Positions 59,801 through 64,000 of a DNA stretch of 64,000 nt are shown piece by piece. Both the position numbers and the translations under genes were made by a program. The stretch's first letter is position 1, and every line of letters begins with the position of its first letter. A model generated the notes under the pieces. That model did no database searches and was not told the origin of the DNA. It saw only the letters and a program-made list of their open reading frames with translations. The stretch is from Lanius collurio (Eukaryota; Chordata; Aves; Passeriformes; Laniidae): positions 4,256,711 through 4,320,710 of the forward strand of contig JACBWW010000021.1 of assembly GCA_020086605.1 (NCBI GenBank), given 5' to 3'.

Positions 59801-61657
59801 TTGAGTAATGACTTCTTAAAACAGAAGAAAGCAAATGGCAGAACAGTCCTTTATCTGGTATAGTCTTCAAGTTTGCGGAAGAAAATGGCTTAGGACCTAT
59901 TTGAGCCAGTATTTCTATGTGGACTTGAAGATGATGAAAGGATTCTGTCTGAATGAGGTACTGCCGTGAAACTAGGGGGATTTCACTCTTCTTTCATTAC
60001 CTAGTTTCTTGGTGCTATTTCTATTCTTGTTCTAGAAATTGCAGTGGTGGAAACGGTGGACGGGAAATATCACATCTTCCCTCTCCTTTTTGTAGTCTTT
60101 AGCTGTCCACTAGCAGAGACTGACAGGCTGCTTGAAGAGTACCTTCCTTAAGTATAGGTGAAGTCCCAAACAGTGATGGAAATGTTTTGAAATGAAATGG
60201 GTTCTAGCAGGAAACGGCACAAGTCCTAAACCATGGGTGAACCATGATTCTGTTTTCAAAAGCAGTGTTCAAGATAGCTGAAGATTATCAGCCTTCTAGG
60301 CCCTCAATCAAAAGAATCCTTTCAGAATTGAAATGAAGTTTGAGTTACTCTTTGAAATTATGTGGTAGTAGTTAAAATATATGGTATTACTTCTTAGTGT
60401 AAAACATGTGAAAATTAGATTAAAGTAGCTCCTCTAATATTCATCACTGTATTTATATGGAGTTGTAAAATGGTCTTTTTTTCATTAAATAACCCTTAAA
60501 TTTCTTTGGGATTTTTGAGTAATGAGCTTTACTCTGATCAACAGACAATGTTATTTTGGTGTATGAGAACTTTAGAGTAATGGTTTTCTGGTTTGCCCTT
60601 AGTATTTTGCTACTTGCTTTTCTTGTAGTTCATAGAATCAGTTGTACAGAGATACTTTGTTCATGTTTTTTCTGATTCCTTGAACATCAGGATCCTGACG
60701 TACCTCTGAAGTTCCTTGCAAGGCACATGTTATACTAATTGTAAATGCAAATCCAAATAATTTATAGAGTGCTAAAACATTTGAAAATCATAAATTTATG
60801 CTATCTTTATATTGTCTTCTCAAAGATTATTGGAACATGTACATTGACATGACAACTGTGTACAAGACGATGTCCAGCACGTGGCCATGTCTCAGGACAA
60901 GAAAGGGTGTGAATGTGGAGAGGCTCCTTTATTCATGTGGATGGTACTAGGTCAGTCACAAAGATTTCTTTAGTTTTAGTGCAAATTCTAAAGGACTGTT
61001 AATGTAATGGAAATTTAACAGCTGGCAAAGTTCTGCTACAGTTATGACATGATTTGGAATTGTGCAGTTTATTCTCAGCAAGATAAATGTTACAGCTATG
61101 GTAAAAGCATGAGCAGAGATTCAAGGGAGGCTTTTCCCTTAACTTATTTCTGCTCTCCACTGTGGCTTAAAAATTGTTGTCTTGAATCCAGTTATCTAAA
61201 TCAATAATGTGCAATATTGCTTTCTTTTATTTTTGATTTTTTTTTTTTTTTACAAGGAGAAGGTCTATTAGAAGTTAAAAGACTGAGAAGCCATTAAGGG
61301 TCTTTACAGGTTTGGTTTAAATAATTTAAAATGTTCCTGTCTCCTGTGTATAATTCCTTAGTGAGCAAGTAATGATGGATGCCACTTAATGGCTGTGCAG
61401 AATGTGACTAAAATAGAAAAATCTTTCACATTCAGAAAATAGAAATTATACAAGATGGGTATTTCATGTTTTTCAAAAATAATGTATTTCCTTGATAGCA
61501 AGCATAAATTGTAATGGAAAAATATGCATGAACTTCCTTCAGTGAACATTATTTTTCTGTCTGTGATGCATCTTTCTAAACTGGTTTGTACCTTATTCAG
61601 CATCTTCAGTGTCACAGAGGGAAGAAGTCCTTTTTAAACTTGAAGGCAGATACTCAG

Positions 61658-61691
61658 CATCAGAGTATATCAACTCAGCATCAGGGTGAAT
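61658..61691. repeat. Short direct duplication (ctcagcatcag)
   Basis: The word actcagcatcag occurs twice about 22 bases apart with similar sequence after each copy (agtat and ggtga). A small tandem duplication in the gene-free region. Confidence 0.6.
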
Positions 61692-64000
61692 TCTCGTCTC
61701 TCCTTTGGCACTGTTTTCTATTGGAGTATTTATCTAGAGGTATTGGAAACTTCCAAAAAGAAATAGCTTCAGCATAATAATCTTTTGCTCATGTTGAATC
61801 AACTGTGAGCATAAAAATGAAAATACTTCATATTGGCTGCAATGTAGGATTATTTTCTCATTAAGAACCTGAGTAGCAGTTATATGGCTTGAAATTGAAA
61901 TTAATTAGTTTCTGTTGAAGGCACTTATTAATTCTTACTGTTATTACAAGTACTTGGGGAACATGATCCAATGAAACAGAAAATCAGATGATCAATGAAA
62001 TGATAAAATAATGACTTCACATTGCTATTATTACGAAGTCAAGTTATGCATTTCACAGTTCTTTAGGACGGTGATTAATTAGATAACTTTGACTTCCATC
62101 AAAGCATTTACAAATATTAGCAAGCATGTGGTCCTCATTTTTCATATCTAGACCTTGGAAATGTTTTATCTATGACCTTTCTAATCTTACACAGTGCTGT
62201 AGGGTTTTAGACTTTTTCCAGTGTCTTTGCCCAAGCTGTTTCTCATTCTCTGTTATGATGGCCCTGGTTTTTGGGAGGACTGCCATGCTGAGTCAGCTCT
62301 GATGGTGGCAGACAAAACAGAGTCTTGAGAAATATCTTCACCTGGCTCCATTTTGTTTTATTTATAATGTGAAACAGAGATAATGTCCTCTTACAAGATC
62401 CTGAAAGGCACTTTAGTAGCATTTGCAGTCTTCCTTAAAAAGAATAAAATATAAATGAATTATGGAGTTGTTCCACAGTGATGAGTCTGAGCCATTGTCC
62501 AGATAAGAAATGGGGTCCACAGGTGTGGATCAAAGGGGTTCATGGCCAGGCACAGGCATGGTAGAGCTGGAGACAGGGCTAACAGAGCTCAGACAGGGAT
62601 AAAGGCTCAAACTGAAATGGAGCCCCCTGCACCATCTCGAGAGCTCTGTGAGGAGGCTCCCAGTGAGGCTGGGCAGTGCTCTTAAGGCTGTAAGCACACT
62701 CACAGCCCTGATATTGGCTCATATCCATGTGTGGTTTTAAAGATAAGATTCTTTTCCAGGAGGAAAATGGGAAAATAATATCCTGAGGAGCAGAGAGCAA
62801 CTGGCAATGTTATATGAGAACGTTATGCAATTAAAACATGTCAAGGGAAATAATTAAGAGTAGTGGTCATGGGCAGGAGTTCTGCAATACAAGCAGCAGC
62901 TGCCAGAGGGGAAAGGCACTGGATGGCAACAAGTCAAATTGCTGTGGGCCCTTGTGGCCACAAGTTTGCCAAAGATGACTGGAGAGCCTCAGTAGGTAAC
63001 AGACAATATTGGAGAAGGTTTTTCTTATCCTCTGACTGCTGGCCATAAATACAGTAAGTGTGAAAATTCAAGTCTCTGTTTCATCATGAAGTGGAAAAAG
63101 GATTCTATCTGCAGGGTCTGCTTACTTTTCTGGTGAGTTCTAATGGGGAAGAAAAGTTGCAAACCAATCAGCCTTTGATGTTCTATTGTTGCTGTCCCGG
63201 TCCTCACATTGAGGAGAACCTCGTATAAAAACTGTGCCCTCTCGTTCTATTTGATGGTCTTTACACAAACCTCAGTTAAAACATGACAGGGAGGGCAGTG
63301 AGCAGAGGGTAGAGGGCTGACTGAAGGTTTCAGTGCTGAGGTAACAGAACAGGGAAGCCTTTGTCCTTGTGAGGTCCAGACCATTTACAGAAACAAGATA
63401 AGCCCATTTTCTCAGATAATCATTAGAATTGTTTCTAATTTTGGATAAACTATTAATATATTAGAGATTTATTCACTTGAATTTTCAATGAAACCCAGAG
63501 TGATTAAAATACACACACAAAAAAACCCCAAACCTGCAAGCAAACAGGTGAAATATTTGATGTTTTCCAATGGCAAATCCAGCCACCCTCCTTGTCCCTT
63601 CTCAGTGATGTTTGACTCCATCGTGTCTGTCAGTACAGGCAACCTTAGCAGAATCTGCTTTTCTTTCTCAGTAGTGATTAGGACATTAATTTACAAATGC
63701 TGTTCACTTTCCCAGCTTAAGGTATTTTGTAATTAATTAATTCCACAGAATAGTTGAATAGGGTAATAGAAAAAGATGAGGGCATAATTTCCCAGTTATT
63801 AAATATATTCCACTGATAGATATGATATATGATGGGCCTCTGGTGATAACTTTTCCTTTGCAGGGAGCTTACTTCTTGCAGATTTCCTGAATTAACCTGA
63901 TAATGAAGCTGCAAAGATATCTTGCAGGCACTGATGAATCAGGGTTTATGCTACATAATTTGGAGGACTTACTTTTTAGCTACCAAGTTGCTTAACTGAG

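Larger units (their letters stand above)
44322..64000. other. About 19.7 kb with no recognised gene
   Basis: AT-rich DNA with poly-T and GT-rich tracts (47711-47824, T run 61237-61251) and short open frames without codon bias or domains. The longest is 126 codons on the minus strand at 57476-57856 and looks spurious. I searched by eye for a nuclear-receptor zinc finger and for myosin motor motifs, since NR2E3 and MYO9A follow THSD4 in human, and saw neither. The stretch is either intergenic or a large intron of the transcript starting near 43.8 kb. Confidence 0.6.

Noticed and set aside
62500..62720. LTR-like or other retroposon remnant
   Set aside because: The composition is reminiscent of bird repeats, but I could not find terminal repeats, a target duplication or a family match by eye.
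1..64000. CRISPR arrays, IS elements, phage genes, tRNA or rRNA genes
   Set aside because: No regularly spaced repeats, transposase motifs, cloverleaf or rRNA sequence was seen. The window is vertebrate intronic and intergenic DNA.

Overview
This is vertebrate nuclear DNA, almost certainly from a bird. It carries a protein gene split by GT-AG introns, its background is AT-rich with poly-T and GT-rich tracts, and it has CR1 retroposon remnants of the avian type: at 16151-16210 the reverse complement of a CR1 3' end, and a more decayed one near 35296. One 387-base assembly gap lies at 43456-43842. Nothing in the window is bacterial or viral: no operons, CRISPR array, IS element, tRNA or rRNA was recognised.

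The one gene that can be read with confidence is the 3' half of THSD4 (thrombospondin type-1 domain-containing protein 4, also called ADAMTSL6) on the + strand. Ten coding exons between 15062 and 39097 join in phase into 555 residues. In order they give the C-terminal part of an ADAMTS-type spacer, a variable Pro/Glu/Gln-rich linker, six thrombospondin type-1 repeats (TSRs), and a C-terminal PLAC domain ending at a TAA stop. The start codon and N-terminal half lie to the left of the window. By family knowledge the product is a secreted extracellular-matrix glycoprotein that binds fibrillin-1 and promotes microfibril assembly.

Layout: 1-15061, THSD4 intron, no exon recognised. 15062-24881, six exons (spacer, linker, TSR1 to the first strand of TSR4). 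24882-33685, an 8.8 kb intron that splits TSR4 and holds a GC-rich block at about 29500-29900. 33686-39097, last four exons (rest of TSR4, TSR5, TSR6, PLAC). 39098-43455, THSD4 3' UTR and flank with three candidate poly(A) signals. 43456-44010, assembly gap plus the right edge of a dense CpG island. 44097-44321, a short CpG-bearing segment that looks like an exon of an unidentified transcript. 44322-64000, about 20 kb of AT-rich DNA in which no coding exon was recognised.

The clearest structural point is the modular gene architecture. From TSR2 on, every intron falls just before the first cysteine of the next TSR, and three consecutive exons are phase 0-0 and 174, 174 and 180 nt long. The most useful open question is the CpG island and exon-like segment at 43.8-44.3 kb, an unassigned promoter interrupted by the gap. 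I did not find a convincing new biological system.
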